Position numbers and translations under genes: made by a program. Under the pieces are notes generated by a model. That model was given only the letters and a program-made list of their open reading frames with translations, ran no database searches and was not told the DNA's origin. Positions 52,644 to 61,070 of a stretch of DNA of 64,000 nucleotides are shown piece after piece. Within the stretch, counting starts at the first letter, position 1, and every line of letters starts with the position of its first letter. The stretch comes from JAYSYM01 sp964543475. Lineage in GTDB: Bacteria; Bdellovibrionota; Bdellovibrionia; Bdellovibrionales; JAMPXM01. Location: assembly GCA_964543475.1 (NCBI GenBank), contig CAZIYJ010000007.1, positions 62,001 to 126,000 of the forward strand, written 5' to 3'.

Positions 52644-53464
52644 TGAACAATTTCTTTAAGTTAACACTCATTATATTGGTAGCGTTGTCTCTGACAGGTT
52701 GCGCGTCGATAAACAAAAAGCTCAAAGCTCTGTTTGGAAAAGACAAACCGTCAGAAGCTGTCGCGACTGCAGTAAAGCCAACGACTCCTCGATTTAGCGA
52801 AGAAGATAACTATAAAATCGGCGCCGAACGTCAATATAAGAGAATGAACAAAGAGCAATTCGAATCTGATGCGCAAGTGGGCGATACAGCAGGTAGCCTT
52901 TGGGTGATGGAAGGGCAGGGTGCCTATCTCTTTGCTCAAAATACAAAACGCTTAGCCGGGGATTTCGTTAACATCAATATCGAAGGGCCGCCACAGCAAC
53001 AACTTCAAACAAAATCAAATGTGATTGCAAAGCTTTTAAAAAAGCTTGAGCGCGGAAATGAACCAGCGCCAAGCCTTCGTAATCCTGCAAGCAAAGCTGC
53101 ACCTGCAGCGGGACAGGCAGCGAATCAACAAGCAGTTAACGTCGATCAAAATGGTGCGAGTCCAAATCCTCCACCGGTCGCTGGTCAAGATGGTGCAGCA
53201 GCACCGGGCGATCAAGCACAGAAGCCAAACAGTTCAAACTTCGATGTGTCTCAAGTTCCGGCTCGAATTGTTGAAACTCTTAAAGATGGTAGCTACCGCG
53301 TAAAGGGTTCTCAGCAATTTATGATTGGAAAGCGTGAATACAAAGTGATCGTGACGGGAATTATTCGTCCAGAAGATTTCAACGAAGATGGAACGAGTGC
53401 CACAAAAATTCTTGATGGTCAGTTTGATATTGTGAGCAACAAGAAAGGCGTTACTACTTTATGA
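52640..53464 (+). CDS. flgH: Flagellar L-ring protein FlgH
   Basis: A lipoprotein (lipobox LSLTGC) of 274 residues with GSLWVMEGQGAYLFAQNTKRL, the typical FlgH block, and the C-terminal GIIRPEDFNEDGTSATKI. A disordered Ala/Gln/Pro/Asn-rich insertion of about 70 residues (from about 145) splits the domain, unlike E. coli FlgH. Forms the outer-membrane ring of the basal body. Overlaps flgA and flgI by ATGA. Confidence 0.93.
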   Translation: MMNNFFKLTLIILVALSLTGCASINKKLKALFGKDKPSEAVATAVKPTTPRFSEEDNYKIGAERQYKRMNKEQFESDAQVGDTAGSLWVMEGQGAYLFAQNTKRLAGDFVNINIEGPPQQQLQTKSNVIAKLLKKLERGNEPAPSLRNPASKAAPAAGQAANQQAVNVDQNGASPNPPPVAGQDGAAAPGDQAQKPNSSNFDVSQVPARIVETLKDGSYRVKGSQQFMIGKREYKVIVTGIIRPEDFNEDGTSATKILDGQFDIVSNKKGVTTL

Positions 53465-54480
53465 GAACCCAATTAAGAACGTTTTTCTTGCTTCAAGTTA
53501 CAATCCTTATCGTCGCAATGGCGATCAGTGCGCAAGCGGCGCGAATAAAGGATATCGCGAATGTACGTGGTGTCCGTGACAACCAATTGATCGGCTACGG
53601 CGTTGTTGTTGGACTTAAGGGAACTGGCGACAGCAAAGCGGAGTTCACAAATAAATCTGTGAGTCGTATGCTCGATAAACTTGGAATCAAACTTGAAGAA
53701 AAAGATGTTGCTAGTAAAAACGTAGCGGCAGTGTTGATCACAGCGACACTTCCTCCGTTCGCTCGGGCCGGAAACAAACTTGATATTAACGTGGCTTCAA
53801 TTGGTGATTCATCAAGCTTAGCCGGAGGCACACTTATTCAGTCGCCTCTAAGGGCAGCGGATCAGCAAGTGTATGCAGTAGCTCAAGGCTCAGTCTTAGT
53901 TGGCTCGGGGGCCGATGCACACGTGACGTCTGGCCGACTGCCAAATGGTGCAATTATCGAACGAGACATCGGCGAAGATTTTACGGCTCGAAAAATGTTC
54001 CGACTCACTTTACACAATCCTGATTTCACAACAGCTGCTCGTTTGTCAAAGCGGGTGAACATGGATCTTGGCGGGAAATACGCTACAGCAAAGGATGCTG
54101 GGACTGTCGACGTGATCGTGCCGTTTACTTACGAAGGCAAGGCCGTTGAAATGTTAGCGCTCATCGAAGGCCTCGATGTCACTCCTGATACACGTGCAAA
54201 AGTTGTTGTGAATGAAAAAACGGGAACTGTAGTTATTGGTGACACCGTAAAGATCTCTCGCGTAGCGATCAGCCACGGAGAACTTTCGGTTAAGGTGGGC
54301 GCGTCTAGTACCAAGGGGAAAGACCAGGGTGATCGAGTCGCTGTACTAGACACAGGTACCAGTGTTGGTGATCTAGTGAAGGCGTTGAACAGTCTCGGAG
54401 TCTCTCCGAAAGACCTGATCACGATCCTCCAGAACATCAAGGCAGCAGGCGCTCTCCAGGGAGAGCTAGAAATTCTGTAA
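53461..54480 (+). CDS. flgI: Flagellar P-ring protein FlgI
   Basis: Signal peptide cut after QAA, then RIKDIANVRGVRDNQLIGYG, VVGLKGTGDS, ATLPPFARAGNKLDI and the C-terminal GVSPKDLITILQNIKAAGALQGEL, read in parts. 339 residues. Forms the periplasmic ring. The ATG overlaps the flgH stop. The downstream 305-bp gap holds a putative RNA. Confidence 0.96.
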   Translation: MRTQLRTFFLLQVTILIVAMAISAQAARIKDIANVRGVRDNQLIGYGVVVGLKGTGDSKAEFTNKSVSRMLDKLGIKLEEKDVASKNVAAVLITATLPPFARAGNKLDINVASIGDSSSLAGGTLIQSPLRAADQQVYAVAQGSVLVGSGADAHVTSGRLPNGAIIERDIGEDFTARKMFRLTLHNPDFTTAARLSKRVNMDLGGKYATAKDAGTVDVIVPFTYEGKAVEMLALIEGLDVTPDTRAKVVVNEKTGTVVIGDTVKISRVAISHGELSVKVGASSTKGKDQGDRVAVLDTGTSVGDLVKALNSLGVSPKDLITILQNIKAAGALQGELEIL

Positions 54481-54485
54481 AGGTA

Positions 54486-54512
54486 TTTAGAATTTGTGAA
54501 TTTAATTATAAA
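54486..54512 (+). promoter_or_regulatory. Possible promoter of the putative RNA
   Basis: TTTAGA, 15 bases, TATAAA in an AT-rich stretch directly after flgI. Spacing is shorter than ideal. Transcription would begin near 54519, just ahead of the first hairpin. Confidence 0.3.
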
Positions 54513-54532
54513 CTAAAGAGGTAACACAAAAA

Positions 54533-54738
54533 TTGTATCTGAACATGGATGTACAGATACAACGGGGGAGAGTGAGTTAGAGATCGCTAACCAGGATGGT
54601 TCAAGAGTCACTAAGTCAGTTTCGAGCAGGAAACAGGAATAGAATCAGCGAGTAAGCCAAGGAATGGCAAAACGCTAACAGGCTCAAGCAAAGTGCAGGA
54701 TGCACGAATGATTTCAGACCCACCTCCCCCAATTTTTT
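54533..54738 (+). ncRNA. Putative CsrA-binding structured RNA
   Basis: About 205 bases in the flgI-flgJ gap with no coding potential. Hairpin 1 has perfect 9-bp arms TTGTATCTG / CAGATACAA (54533-54541, 54554-54562) with ACA-TGGA-TGT in its loop. Other hairpins: AACC-AGGAT-GGTT (54589-54601), GTTTC-N6-GAAAC (54619-54634), GCC-AAGGAAT-GGC (54656-54668, enclosed by AGCG / CGCT) and GTGCA-GGA-TGCAC (54693-54705). GGA occurs seven times, four in loops and five as AGGA. GGGGGAG (54564-54570) can pair with CTCCCCC (54724-54730), which a T-run follows. Together these resemble CsrB/RsmZ-type RNAs; a flgJ leader is the main alternative. Confidence 0.5.
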
Positions 54739-54785
54739 TCTAAGTGTCACCTCCGAGAAATTCCTAAAAGGAAAATCGGTCTCGG

Positions 54786-55589
54786 ATGAAAACTCTCGGT
54801 CTCAATAAAGTAACAATGGCTGAACCTTCTCAAGGGAGAGAGAAAGCCGTTCGTGCGCGAGAAGACCAATTAAACTTTTCTGCTTCCGCACCAGAAGCTC
54901 CTCGTAACGAGAAGATCGACGAAGTCGCAAGAATGTATGAAAAACAATTCTTGCGCGAAATGGTCAAAGCAATGCGCTCAACTGTTTCAGAAAGCGAACT
55001 TGTCCCGCAAAGTATGGGCGAAAAAATCTATCGCTCACAAATGGATGAAGAGTACGTTGAACAGTGGAGTGAAAAAGGCGGCGTAGGTCTTTCGAACATG
55101 ATTTACGACCAAATCATGGATCGCTATTTCAAAAAACCAGAGTCTGCAAAGTCTCTTGGTCAACAAGGGCCGATCCAAATTTCAAACCGTGATATCGCAA
55201 AAGCAATGCGTGTAGAAGGTGGTCGTCCACAGCAAACTTCTGTAAAGATTGATCTTCAAACGGACCCATCAAAGCCGCAATCATCTGCACAGGTTCAGGT
55301 GCCTTGGGATGCGACCTTAGTCACTAAAACCAGGCTTCCAGACGGAAAGAACGCAGTAGTTCTCGACCATGGAGCAGGTATGCGCTCAACTTTTATTTTT
55401 GATGGTGTGCCCTCGGCCTTAGAGCCAGGCTCAAAAATAGTGCGCGGGACCTCGGTCGGAGTGCTGAGCCCTGAAAATAATTCCTTCATTTGGAATATGA
55501 CCGACGTCGAGCATAAGAGCGCGTTAAGCCCTGCTGCAGAGGGAAATACGGTCCCGGACTTAAGTGGACCATCGAAAGAAAGTTTGTAA
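54786..55589 (+). CDS. flgJ: FlgJ-type rod-capping protein with degenerate LytM/M23-like domain
   Basis: Residues about 42-115 are the FlgJ rod-binding domain (VARMYEKQFLREMVKAMRST, MDEEYVEQWSEKGGVGLSNM). The usual glucosaminidase half is absent. Instead, about 170-240 resembles an M23/LytM endopeptidase (AVVLDHGAGMRSTFIFDGV, EPGSKIVRGTSVGVLS), but the histidines needed for zinc are missing (only DHG remains). It may bind but not cut peptidoglycan. The leader folds: TTCCT / AGGAA hides the ribosome site, and CCGAG pairs with CTCGG next to the ATG. Confidence 0.8.
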   Translation: MKTLGLNKVTMAEPSQGREKAVRAREDQLNFSASAPEAPRNEKIDEVARMYEKQFLREMVKAMRSTVSESELVPQSMGEKIYRSQMDEEYVEQWSEKGGVGLSNMIYDQIMDRYFKKPESAKSLGQQGPIQISNRDIAKAMRVEGGRPQQTSVKIDLQTDPSKPQSSAQVQVPWDATLVTKTRLPDGKNAVVLDHGAGMRSTFIFDGVPSALEPGSKIVRGTSVGVLSPENNSFIWNMTDVEHKSALSPAAEGNTVPDLSGPSKESL

Positions 55590-55663
55590 TATTATGCTTA
55601 GCGTCCTGTCTCAATATGATACTCTAGTAGAGATAGCCAAAGCGTTAGTTTCAGGAGGATTAG

Positions 55664-56008
55664 ATGAAAATTTCGAATAAACCAACAGGTAGCCAGTTAC
55701 CAACTTCTGATGCGGCTGCAAGTACACAGGCGAATAAATCTAATCGTGCAAGTAGTGCTGGTGTTGATGCAATTCTCACGAAATCAACTGGCAAGTCTCC
55801 TGGTGCGGCTAACTCAACTCGCGTTGATGTTTCAGAGCGCGGTCAGCAAGTTAGAAAAGCAAAAGAAATCGCCAGCAAAGATCTTAACTCGGTCGACGAA
55901 GCAAAGGTTGCTCGTTTTCAGAAGATGATCGATGAAGGTAAATACAAAGTTGATGCTGAGGCGATCGCAGATCGCTTGGTAGATGAACAAATGAATATGC
56001 CTTCTTAA
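55664..56008 (+). CDS. flgM: Anti-sigma-28 factor FlgM
   Basis: A 114-residue, Ser/Ala-rich protein with the C-terminal RFQKMIDEGKYKVDAEAIADRL, the FlgM sigma-binding helix pattern, and DVSERGQQVRKAKEIA before it. It holds FliA until the hook is complete, then is exported. A strong AGGAGG ribosome site lies before the ATG. Position before flgN, flgK and flgL is normal. Confidence 0.88.
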   Translation: MKISNKPTGSQLPTSDAAASTQANKSNRASSAGVDAILTKSTGKSPGAANSTRVDVSERGQQVRKAKEIASKDLNSVDEAKVARFQKMIDEGKYKVDAEAIADRLVDEQMNMPS

Positions 56009-56077
56009 ATTAGAATACAGAATTCGGGGCCTTCGAGGATTGAAGGCTCAACCTAACATTTTTCGGGGGAACCACGG

Positions 56078-56608
56078 ATGGAGCCCAACAAGCTAAACCT
56101 CAACACACAAGAACTTTTCAATGCTCTTGCGGACAATCTTGATCAGCAAGTAAAAGTTTATCGTGCACTTCTTGAAGTTGTTCGTAAAGAACGAGAAGTT
56201 CTCGTTGCCGCACAAATCGAGCAGCTCAATGAAAACAATAAAACAAAAGAAGCAATCTTAGTAAAAGTTCGATCACTTGATGCTGCTCGCATTAAGTACG
56301 CTCACGATCTTGCAAATGCGGTGGGAGCTGATCCGACTCAGCCTCGCTTACTCGAGATCGCATCAAAAATTAATTTAACAGACGGTGATCGTTTGAGAGT
56401 TCTTCATTCGACTCTTGAACTCTTAGTTAAACGCTTAAGCGAAATTAACAAAGGAAACGAGACACTGGTGCAGGCAGCTTTGCAAAACGTGTCGGGCGCA
56501 ATTGAGTCAATCAAAGGCACCCTTCAAGCAAAGCCTACATACGGAAAAAAAGGGGCATTGGTCACCAGCCCTCAAAATGGTGAACACTTGGTTAGCAAGG
56601 ACGTTTAG
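56078..56608 (+). CDS. flgN: Flagellar export chaperone FlgN
   Basis: A wholly helical 176-residue protein: LFNALADNLDQQVKVYRALLEVVRKEREVL then LNENNKTKEAILVKVRSLDAAR, as in FlgN chaperones for FlgK and FlgL. Its place between flgM and flgK supports this. It starts 69 bp after flgM and ends 4 bp before flgK. Confidence 0.85.
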   Translation: MEPNKLNLNTQELFNALADNLDQQVKVYRALLEVVRKEREVLVAAQIEQLNENNKTKEAILVKVRSLDAARIKYAHDLANAVGADPTQPRLLEIASKINLTDGDRLRVLHSTLELLVKRLSEINKGNETLVQAALQNVSGAIESIKGTLQAKPTYGKKGALVTSPQNGEHLVSKDV

Positions 56609-56612
56609 TTAA

Positions 56613-58040
56613 ATGGGCGGCAAGATTCACGGAATGCTTGATGTAGGTAAGCGCTCTCTGGCAAACAGCCAGACGGCCTTGCAGACTGTTGGGCATAACA
56701 TCGCGAATAAGAGTACTGAAGGGTACTCGCGCCAGCGTGTTGAGATTCAGTCGAATCTGCCCATCGGTACCGGAAAAATTCGAGTAGGCATGGGAGCAAA
56801 AGCTTCAAACATTACTCGAATTAATAACCCGCACCTTGAAAAGCAAATCGGTAAAGAGCAATCGAACCTGGGTTTCCTCAATGGGAAAATGGATGCTCTT
56901 TCTCGCGTTGAACAAGTTTATAACGAGCAAGTGAACAAGGGCTTAAATCATTTCATGGGTGATTTCTTTAACTCTATGCGAGAGCTTTCGAATAATCCTG
57001 AGAGCCATGCGACTCGTTCACTAGTTAAAGAAACGGCTGACTACTTAACAAAAGACTTCAAGCGCGTTAATACTCAGCTTAAAGAAATTCAAAAAGACAT
57101 CGACTTCCAAATCACCACTCAGGTTAACGAGATTAACCAAATGGCCGAAGAGGTCGCTTCGTTGAACGAAAAAATTCAGATGGTCGAGATTAACGGAACC
57201 AATGCCAACGATGAGCGTGATCGTCGCGACCTTTTAGTTAAAAAAATCGGCGAGAAGATGAATATCAATCACGCCGAAGGTAAAGACGGAACGGTTACCA
57301 TTCGCGCAGGCAATACCGGAATATTAGTTGCCGGTAGCGACTTCAAAAAACTTTCAGTGCAATCAACTCCTGAGTCTGACACAAAGGGCGAAGGCAACGT
57401 TGATGTGTTTTATCATAATTCAGACCGCTCAACTCCAGTGAAGATGACTGCGCAAATCAATGGTGGATCAGTTGGTGGCCTACTCGAAGTTCGCGATCAA
57501 ACGATTGGTGAGCTCTTAAATGAAACTGATGAGCTCGCTTACACGATGGCTTCTCAGATCAACGAAGTTCACCGCTTTGGTGTTGATGGGACGAACAAGT
57601 TTGGCTTTAATTTCTTTGACCAGCCGACTCAAGTTCGTCACGCCTCTGAAAATTTAAAAGTGAGTAAAGATATTATCGACAATCCGGCTCGAATTGCTTC
57701 GGCAGCTGCGCAAAATTCTCCTGGAGATAACCGCGTTGCTAACTTTATTTCGAACCTTCAGTTCGAAAAAGTTATGGGTAACGGAAACACGATGGACGAC
57801 TTTTACAATGGCATGGTCGGTAAGATCGGTGTCATTACTCAAAGAGCTGATTTAGCTCAGAAGTCACAAAACGACATTTTGAAAAATTTGAGTAATATTC
57901 GTGAGAGCGTAAGCGGTGTGAGTTTAGATGAAGAAACGACGAAGATGATTGAGTTCCAAAAGGGATTCGATGCATCAGCTCGTCTCATCCGAACAGCCGA
58001 TGAAATGTTTGATACAGTTTTAAACTTAAAGCGAATGTAG
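56613..58040 (+). CDS. flgK: Flagellar hook-filament junction protein FlgK
   Basis: 475 residues. The N-terminal GHNIANKSTEGYSRQRVEI and C-terminal GVSLDEETTKMIEFQKGFDASARLIRTADEMFDTVLNL, read in parts, are the FlgK ends. First junction protein of the hook. Flanked by flgN (4-bp gap) and flgL (24-bp gap). Confidence 0.95.
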   Translation: MGGKIHGMLDVGKRSLANSQTALQTVGHNIANKSTEGYSRQRVEIQSNLPIGTGKIRVGMGAKASNITRINNPHLEKQIGKEQSNLGFLNGKMDALSRVEQVYNEQVNKGLNHFMGDFFNSMRELSNNPESHATRSLVKETADYLTKDFKRVNTQLKEIQKDIDFQITTQVNEINQMAEEVASLNEKIQMVEINGTNANDERDRRDLLVKKIGEKMNINHAEGKDGTVTIRAGNTGILVAGSDFKKLSVQSTPESDTKGEGNVDVFYHNSDRSTPVKMTAQINGGSVGGLLEVRDQTIGELLNETDELAYTMASQINEVHRFGVDGTNKFGFNFFDQPTQVRHASENLKVSKDIIDNPARIASAAAQNSPGDNRVANFISNLQFEKVMGNGNTMDDFYNGMVGKIGVITQRADLAQKSQNDILKNLSNIRESVSGVSLDEETTKMIEFQKGFDASARLIRTADEMFDTVLNLKRM

Positions 58041-58064
58041 CCAAAGAAAGTAATAGTTAGATAA

Positions 58065-59153
58065 ATGAGAATCGCAGACAAAATGAATTATGATCAAGTA
58101 ACCTCCAATCTTTCGAAGAATCGAACAGATATGGCCGAGTTACAAAATCAGGCGGCTACACAAAAGCGTGTGACCAAACCGTCTGATGATCCATTAGCTG
58201 CAGCTCGAGTTCTCGCTGGCAAAATCGATATCAATAGCAACAATCAGTTCGTGAAGAGCGTGAACAACGCAAAAACTTTCCTTGAGTTCTCTGAGCAATC
58301 GCTTGGTGAATTGTCTGATGCAATTTCACGTGCAAAAGAACTGGCGATTAACCAGTCAAACGATGCTTCAGCTAACGATGGCACTCGCAAAGTTGTTGCG
58401 ACTGAGATTGCTCAATTAAAAGATCAAATCATTCAGGTCGGAAACCGAAAAATGGGTGACCGCTACTTATTCGGCGGATTCAAAACTAATCGGCCGCCAT
58501 TTGATCGTGAAGGCAACTACAAGGGTGATGACGGCGAAATGCATATCATCATCAACAAAGACGCCTCGGTTGCGATGAACATTCCTGGAAGCAAAGTCTT
58601 CATGGGAAAATCGGCCTTAGTAAATGCGGTCGATCACGAGTTGCACTCGTCGCCTTATCCTCCCGGCCTTGAAAGAAAAGACGATGGCCTTCAACCAGGC
58701 AAGCCTGTTGAGTTCCGTGGCCCTGCAAGTGGCGTAGGACGTCAGGATGAGCCACAAAAACCACTGGCCGAAGAGTCGAGTGGCGCACAAAACTTAAGTG
58801 ATAGTTGGAAATCGGGTGGCGTTAACGTTTTTGATGTTTTCAAAGACTTAGAAGTTGCTCTTAAAGCTAACGACAAAGCAGGTGTGCAAGATTCACTCGA
58901 TAGCCTTGATGAAGCTTTGGCCCAGGTAGTTCTGGCTAGATCTTCACTTGGATCACGAGTTGCGACTTTAAATAGCGCAAGCGAGTCGCTCGGTAAGGCC
59001 CAAGTAGATAATAAGACTCTAGTTTCTAACCTTGAAGATGCCGACACTTTTCAACTAGTCAGCGATATTAATAAAACTGACAGTACCCTTAAGGCGACAC
59101 TTGCGACTTCTGGCAAGCTGATCCAGCCGAGTCTCCTTGACTTTCTACGATAG
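58065..59153 (+). CDS. flgL: Flagellar hook-filament junction protein FlgL
   Basis: 362 residues, opening MRIADKMNYDQVTSNLSKNR and KRVTKPSDDPLAAARVL, with the C-terminal SNLEDADTFQLVSDINKTDSTLKAT, all as FlgL/flagellin. A Pro/Gly-rich variable middle includes SGVGRQDEPQKPLAEES. It joins FlgK to the flagellin filament. csrA follows after 110 bp. Confidence 0.94.
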   Translation: MRIADKMNYDQVTSNLSKNRTDMAELQNQAATQKRVTKPSDDPLAAARVLAGKIDINSNNQFVKSVNNAKTFLEFSEQSLGELSDAISRAKELAINQSNDASANDGTRKVVATEIAQLKDQIIQVGNRKMGDRYLFGGFKTNRPPFDREGNYKGDDGEMHIIINKDASVAMNIPGSKVFMGKSALVNAVDHELHSSPYPPGLERKDDGLQPGKPVEFRGPASGVGRQDEPQKPLAEESSGAQNLSDSWKSGGVNVFDVFKDLEVALKANDKAGVQDSLDSLDEALAQVVLARSSLGSRVATLNSASESLGKAQVDNKTLVSNLEDADTFQLVSDINKTDSTLKATLATSGKLIQPSLLDFLR

Positions 59154-59263
59154 AAATAATAGCTAAGGTTCCGTTTCACAAACGCCGAAGGAAGGGCTGA
59201 AGCCTGTTGTTATTGCAACGGGGCCTTTTTAAGGACTTTGACCAGGATGGCGAAGGAGCTTGG

Positions 59264-59491
59264 ATGCTAGTTCTCACACGTAAACTCGGCGAAAGTATCG
59301 CGATCGACGATCATATCAAGATCCGAGTCGTTCAAATCAAAGGTAAGCAAGTTCGCCTTGGGATCGAAGCCCCAAAAGACACGAAGATTCACCGTGAAGA
59401 AGTCTATTTGGCAATTCAGAATCAAAATGAACAGTCTGCAACAGCTACGTCGGACACTACTCGACAAGTAGCGAAGATGCTCAAGCCATAA
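59264..59491 (+). CDS. csrA: Carbon storage / translation regulator CsrA
   Basis: 75 residues starting MLVLTRKLGESIAI; the AAGGAG before 59264 decides this start over an upstream ATG. The RNA-contact residues L4, R6 and R44 (in IHREEVYLAI) are present. A C-terminal extension of about 20 residues is like those in CsrA proteins that bind FliW. It binds GGA motifs in mRNA leaders, repressing translation. fliW follows 211 bp later. Confidence 0.95.
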   Translation: MLVLTRKLGESIAIDDHIKIRVVQIKGKQVRLGIEAPKDTKIHREEVYLAIQNQNEQSATATSDTTRQVAKMLKP

Positions 59492-59516
59492 GTCAGATCA
59501 AAATTTTGTAGCGATT

Positions 59517-59542
59517 AAAAGGCACCACGTGGTGCCTTTTTT
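59517..59542 (+). terminator. csrA terminator
   Basis: GGCACCACGTGGTGCC, a 16-bp perfect palindrome at 59521-59536, with an A-run before and a T-run after. It ends the flagellar transcript after csrA. Confidence 0.9.
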
Positions 59543-59702
59543 CTTGCATCGAGTCCTTTTTCATCTCCATACTTAGACTAAGGGCTAGAGCCACGCATCG
59601 CGCGAACAGTGCTTCGTGTTTCTTTGACCTTTATCAAGGGTTGCGGTGTCTCAGATTTGTGGCATCCTGATCTCTGTTGCGTTCTCTTAGGGGGGAGCCT
59701 GA

Positions 59703-60245
59703 ATGACGATACAAACTTCACGTTTCGGGGCTGTGACTGTAACAGCAGAAGATATCCTAGATTTCCCAGAAGGGATCTTGGGATTTGCCGATCTACGTAA
59801 GTTCGTACTTCTTGATGACCCATCTGACGAGATCTTTGCGTGGCTTCAAAGTGCCGATTCGCCAAATGTGGCGTTCCCTGTTCTTGAACCAGAACTTTTC
59901 TCGCAAACTTATCACGTAGCTCTTACGAAACACGACATGGAAGCATTGAACATGACGGCTAACAGCCGCACTCGCTGCTTTACGATCGTAACAATCCCAG
60001 CTGACGTCACTCAAATGACTGCAAATTTGAAGGCGCCAATTGTGATCAACATCGAAAAGAAATGTGCACGTCAGTGCGTATTACAAGACAACAACCTCGC
60101 CATCCGCGAGCCGATCTTTGTTAAGCTTCAACAGCGAATCGTTTCTAATCCGCAGGCGCCTTTAAAGTCGCAAGCTGCTGATTGGGGAGTAGCTGTGAAA
60201 CTTCCGCGCGCTGGCGGCAAGGGTGCTCCAGACGTTTCGCTTTAG
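59703..60245 (+). CDS. fliW: Flagellar assembly factor FliW
   Basis: 180 residues starting with FGAVTVTAEDILDFPEGILGF, the FliW signature, then AFPVLEP and LKAPIVINIEKKCARQCVLQ. FliW binds CsrA and relieves repression of flagellin when flagellin is exported. Its usual length is about 140, so about 35 extra residues (Gly/Ala/Lys tail) are present. It has its own unit after the csrA terminator, perhaps with the next gene. Confidence 0.93.
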   Translation: MTIQTSRFGAVTVTAEDILDFPEGILGFADLRKFVLLDDPSDEIFAWLQSADSPNVAFPVLEPELFSQTYHVALTKHDMEALNMTANSRTRCFTIVTIPADVTQMTANLKAPIVINIEKKCARQCVLQDNNLAIREPIFVKLQQRIVSNPQAPLKSQAADWGVAVKLPRAGGKGAPDVSL

Positions 60246-60253
60246 TAAGTTAG

Positions 60254-60625
60254 ATGATCTTCGGTCCACTTTCAGAATCTAATCTTTTGTTACTGACCGA
60301 GAAACTCGATCAATACAAAGCCCATTACACAATTAACGACTCGCAAATTGAAATCGCCGACTCACTAGTGCCTTTGGTTGAAAGTGAGTTAGTCAGTGTT
60401 GGTGCTTTACCTCCGCTGGAGGAAGAAGAACTCGAGCACGAAGAGTTTCTTTGCATGAAATGCGATTACATTTCAGCGAATGCAGGTACTTGTCCAACCG
60501 ACGGCATGGCATTAGTTGATTATTCAACGTGGGTGGCAAATCAGGGGAAGCATTCAAATGACAAGACGATCGCGTTTGCTTTTGTCATCGTCATTGCAAT
60601 TGCTATTTACTTCGCGATTTTCTAA
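60254..60625 (+). CDS. Tail-anchored protein with zinc-like motif
   Basis: Starts 8 bp after fliW, so co-transcribed. 123 residues: an acidic N-terminal half with GPLSESNLLLLTEKLD, then a C-x2-C ... C motif (CMKCDY, GTCPTDGM; a rubredoxin-like pattern lacking one cysteine), and a C-terminal hydrophobic segment (TIAFAFVIVIAIAIYFAIF) that would be a tail anchor. No family recognised. Confidence 0.65.
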   Translation: MIFGPLSESNLLLLTEKLDQYKAHYTINDSQIEIADSLVPLVESELVSVGALPPLEEEELEHEEFLCMKCDYISANAGTCPTDGMALVDYSTWVANQGKHSNDKTIAFAFVIVIAIAIYFAIF

Positions 60626-60634
60626 CCCGAACGT

Positions 60635-61054
60635 CTAACGGCAGAGTTCGGCGATTTCTTCTGAATATTTTTGATCTTTAATGCGCGCATCATGGAGACA
60701 AGTCGTACTGCCTTCGCGCGCGTGAGCGCAAATCGTTGCGATGCTTGATTTTAACAAGCCGACTTCTAGAGCGCGTTCCATGCAATTTTGAGAATAGGGA
60801 TTTGCGTTCAAGCATATCGCTTCGGATTCTTCAGTTGAAAGATTGGCGTCGGTTGCGACTTTAAAACAGTCTTGTCGGAGAACATCGAAAGCTACGCCTT
60901 CTCGAGCCAATTCAATTGGTTTTGTGTCAATCTCGGTTGCCGGAGCCGACGTTTCAACTTCATTGTTGATCGCGCCGAGTTTTTCGCTCACCGGATTGTT
61001 CTTGGAGCAACCAAGAACACAAGTCAAAGCCGTGATGAGGAGAATGGATTTCAT
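60635..61054 (-). CDS. Small cysteine-containing lipoprotein
   Basis: 139 residues with a lipobox (CVLGCSK). Mature part has nine or so cysteines at regular spacing in the second half (RQDCFKV, AICLN, QNCMER, TICAHAR, TTCLHDA, ELCR), like a helical disulphide-rich repeat. Convergent with the gene above across 9 bp. Function unknown. Confidence 0.7.
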   Translation of the reverse strand: MKSILLITALTCVLGCSKNNPVSEKLGAINNEVETSAPATEIDTKPIELAREGVAFDVLRQDCFKVATDANLSTEESEAICLNANPYSQNCMERALEVGLLKSSIATICAHAREGSTTCLHDARIKDQKYSEEIAELCR

Positions 61055-61070
61055 CTTTTATCCAGGCGAA

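Noticed and set aside
54533..54738. Cyclic-di-GMP (GEMM) riboswitch in the flgI-flgJ gap
   Set aside because: The conserved GCAAAGCC and ACAGGGCAAACC blocks are absent.
59578..59865. 95-codon minus-strand open frame over fliW
   Set aside because: Shadow of fliW in another frame with no family features.
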